DNA of 15,005 nucleotides. Origin: Erysipelotrichaceae bacterium UBA3379. GTDB lineage: Bacteria > Bacillota_I > Bacilli_A > Erysipelotrichales > Coprobacillaceae. How positions within the stretch are numbered: the first letter of the stretch is position 1; every line of letters starts with the position of its first letter. Positions 13,707 to 15,005 of this stretch are shown here, piece after piece. The notes beneath the pieces were generated by a model. The model did not search any database. It saw only the letters and a program-made list of their open reading frames with translations, and was not told the DNA's origin. The position numbers and the translations under genes were made by a program. The stretch is from the NCBI GenBank assembly GCA_002359025.1, contig DEPZ01000057.1:1-15005 (forward strand). Direction: 5' to 3'.

Positions 13707-14075
13707 ATGTTAAAATCAAAGAAAATAGTCTATTTTATAATCTGTCTATTGCTTTTTATTGGTGGTCTTGTTTTTTTAGATCAGCAAACGACTTATCTTG
13801 CTGTTGTAGATCAAAATGAAGTCGAAGCTTTAAATGGCGATATTATCATAGAAATGAGTTCGGGAACTTCGGTAGGATATTTTAAGAAGGCTAAACTAGA
13901 AGAGGTAGAAAAAGGTGTTTATAGTATTAAAGCATATTTTTCATCATTATCAGGAGAATATTCCGGATATAAATACAAAATTGACAATTCAGATAACCAT
14001 ATTAAAGAGATAAGGCAATATAGTTTAGATGACTCAGGTGACTATACTGTTATTTATCAAAATGATAATTCATGA
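13707..14075 (+). CDS. Small membrane-anchored exported protein of unknown function
   Basis: This 122-residue protein was not recognised. A basic start (MLKSKK) and a hydrophobic segment (about 7-25, with no clear cleavage site) suggest an N-terminal anchor, with residues 26-122 outside the cell. The outer part is polar, rich in Asp, Glu, Ser and Tyr, and predicted by eye to be beta-strand: DIIIEMSSGTSVGYF (45-59), GVYSIKAYFSSLSGEYSGYKY (70-90), GDYTVIYQ (111-118). There is no cysteine in the outer part. The start is supported by AGAGAGGTGG (13691-13700). It lies behind a cre-bearing promoter and upstream of another unrecognised membrane protein on the same strand. Size and layout resemble YxeA-like small exported proteins, but I see no shared motif. 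Confidence 0.75.
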   Translation: MLKSKKIVYFIICLLLFIGGLVFLDQQTTYLAVVDQNEVEALNGDIIIEMSSGTSVGYFKKAKLEEVEKGVYSIKAYFSSLSGEYSGYKYKIDNSDNHIKEIRQYSLDDSGDYTVIYQNDNS

Positions 14076-14102
14076 AATTGAATATAAGAATAGTTAGCAT
14101 TT

Positions 14103-14132
14103 TTGAGTCTAAAATATAAAAGTATTTATAAA
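14103..14132 (+). promoter_or_regulatory. Possible promoter of the 14173 gene
   Basis: TTGAGT (14103-14108) and TATAAA (14127-14132) are separated by 18 bases in the 97-base gap. No terminator precedes it, so the gene at 14173 may also be read from the 13579 promoter. Confidence 0.35.
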
Positions 14133-14172
14133 CATAATCATCTAGACATAAACACATGAGGGAGGGATATTT

Positions 14173-14898
14173 ATGAAAATTCATAGAAATTTATTTTATG
14201 TATGCTTAACTGGTATAATGATTTTTTATATCATGAACTTAATTGATTCCATGTATTTAAGTGATTTTAGGTTTGGTGGAATTGTTTTATGGGGATGCTT
14301 GATTACCAATGTCATTTTTATAATTAATCTTTTGTTTGAATCAGATGTTCGTATGAAAGAACTTCTTGTCAGGTTATTAGTCTTAATAGTGTTTATTTTG
14401 ATAACTATATATTTAAAAAACTATATGACTATCTATTCTACAATACTTAGCGTTTATTTATTTGATTTAGGTTTCTTGTTAGCGAAAATAATTTGTGAAA
14501 AGATACATATCAATCAAACTATTAGAAAATATCTATTCATTGCTGTCCCATTAGGGCTTGTTTTTAGACTACCTACATATATAAATGGTGAAAATGTGAT
14601 GCTTGTATCTTCTGATGGCTATATGTATGCAATAATTTTTGATACATATTTACAATGGTTTTTAAACTTTTTATTAGCAGTATACTTAGGAACAATCATT
14701 ATTTTATCTGATCGTACGAGTACATTTAATCTTATTGCAAGTATTATTTATTTGGTAATTCTACTAATATGGCCTAAAGTGATTGCTACACATGGGTTAA
14801 ACGATTCTAATTTAGTGATGAATAGTTTTGCATTTCTTATATCTTATATTTTGATATACTTTTATAATAGAAGGCAGAATAAAGTTAATATTGTTTGA
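14173..14898 (+). CDS. Polytopic membrane protein of unknown function
   Basis: This 241-residue protein has seven to eight predicted membrane segments (about 7-25, 34-53, 64-83, 87-105, 119-132, 157-177, 185-200 and 213-231) joined by short loops. I did not recognise a family. Conserved-looking polar spots are DSMYLSDFRFGG (25-36), the basic loop CEKIHINQTIRKY (108-120) and FRLPTYINGENVM (131-143). Basic residues at both ends (MKIHR; YNRRQNK) may help set its topology. GAGGGAGGG (14158-14166) supports the start. A terminator follows directly, so it closes a transcription unit that may include the 13707 gene. Confidence 0.75.
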   Translation: MKIHRNLFYVCLTGIMIFYIMNLIDSMYLSDFRFGGIVLWGCLITNVIFIINLLFESDVRMKELLVRLLVLIVFILITIYLKNYMTIYSTILSVYLFDLGFLLAKIICEKIHINQTIRKYLFIAVPLGLVFRLPTYINGENVMLVSSDGYMYAIIFDTYLQWFLNFLLAVYLGTIIILSDRTSTFNLIASIIYLVILLIWPKVIATHGLNDSNLVMNSFAFLISYILIYFYNRRQNKVNIV

Positions 14899-14903
14899 TA
14901 TCG

Positions 14904-14931
14904 AGATAGGGGAATTCCTATCTTTTCTTTT
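14904..14931 (+). terminator. Terminator after the 14173 gene
   Basis: AGATAGG (14904-14910) and CCTATCT (14917-14923) form a 7-bp stem around GGAATT, followed by the T-rich TTTCTTTT. Confidence 0.85.
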
Positions 14932-14950
14932 ATCTGCTTAAATATAGGGT

Positions 14951-15005
14951 TTGACATTTGAGTTAGCATATAGTAACATTCATCTAGAAAAAGGAGTATA
15001 CGAAG
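14951..15005 (+). promoter_or_regulatory. Promoter, operator-like site and Shine-Dalgarno of a gene beyond the window
   Basis: A perfect -35 TTGACA (14951-14956) and a -10-like TAACAT (14974-14979) are 17 bases apart. AAAGGAG (14990-14996) is a Shine-Dalgarno whose start codon should fall at or just after the window end. Over the -10 sits GTTAG (14962-14966) - N7 - TAAC (14974-14977), the same layout as the haem-operon operator at 968-983. Confidence 0.6.

Noticed and set aside
1..15005. CRISPR array, tRNA or rRNA genes, intact insertion sequence, prophage
   Set aside because: I saw no regularly spaced repeats, cloverleaf-type sequence, rRNA signature or complete transposase in the window.

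Overview
The window is A+T-rich DNA in which every convincing gene lies on the + strand. It contains a spoVA sporulation operon, scpA-scpB, NEAT/Shp-type haem proteins and low-GC Firmicutes-style promoters and Shine-Dalgarno sites. This fits a spore-forming low-GC Firmicute. The mix of streptococcal-type haem genes with clostridial-type sporulation genes suggests the Erysipelotrichia/Coprobacillaceae, but that placement is inference.

Region 1 (1-5790) is a haem/iron acquisition island. A DtxR-like winged-helix regulator with an unfamiliar C-terminal half (23-844) precedes a five-gene operon. The operon encodes a wall-anchored NEAT-FIVAR-NEAT protein, a membrane-anchored Shp-family haem protein, a haem-binding lipoprotein of the IsdE/HtsA type, a FecCD permease and an ABC ATPase. 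Together they form a relay from cell surface to cytoplasm. The operon has an extended -10 promoter, and a DtxR-box-like inverted repeat (968-987) lies between the -10 and the Shine-Dalgarno. A strong terminator closes the island.

Region 2 (5768-6868) starts with a 260-base gap. The gap holds promoter-like sequence and what I read as a decayed 3' end of an IS200/IS605-type tnpB gene with its omega-RNA scaffold. It is followed by an ECF-type (FolT-like) S-component gene with no visible Shine-Dalgarno and its own perfect terminator.

Region 3 (6915-9973) is a compact spoVAC-spoVAD-spoVAE-spoVAF operon with overlapping genes. Its products move dipicolinic acid across the inner forespore membrane and function in germination. 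A terminator follows.

Region 4 (10019-12123) is a two-gene unit: an RNase Z-like metallo-beta-lactamase-fold protein and a CdsB/CyuA-family L-cysteine desulfidase with a recognisable 4Fe-4S cysteine pattern.

Region 5 (12133-13540) is scpA-scpB, the partners of the SMC condensin, with its own promoter and terminator.

Region 6 (13541-15005) holds a perfect match to the CcpA cre consensus at a TGn-type promoter, then two unrecognised genes (a small membrane-anchored exported protein and a polytopic membrane protein) and a terminator. The window ends in the promoter and Shine-Dalgarno of a gene starting just beyond it. That promoter carries a second site with the same layout as the haem-operon operator.

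The most promising novelty is the haem island: a regulator of DtxR ancestry that has apparently lost every metal ligand, placed next to a DtxR-like operator. The tnpB/omega-RNA relic in front of the ECF gene comes second.
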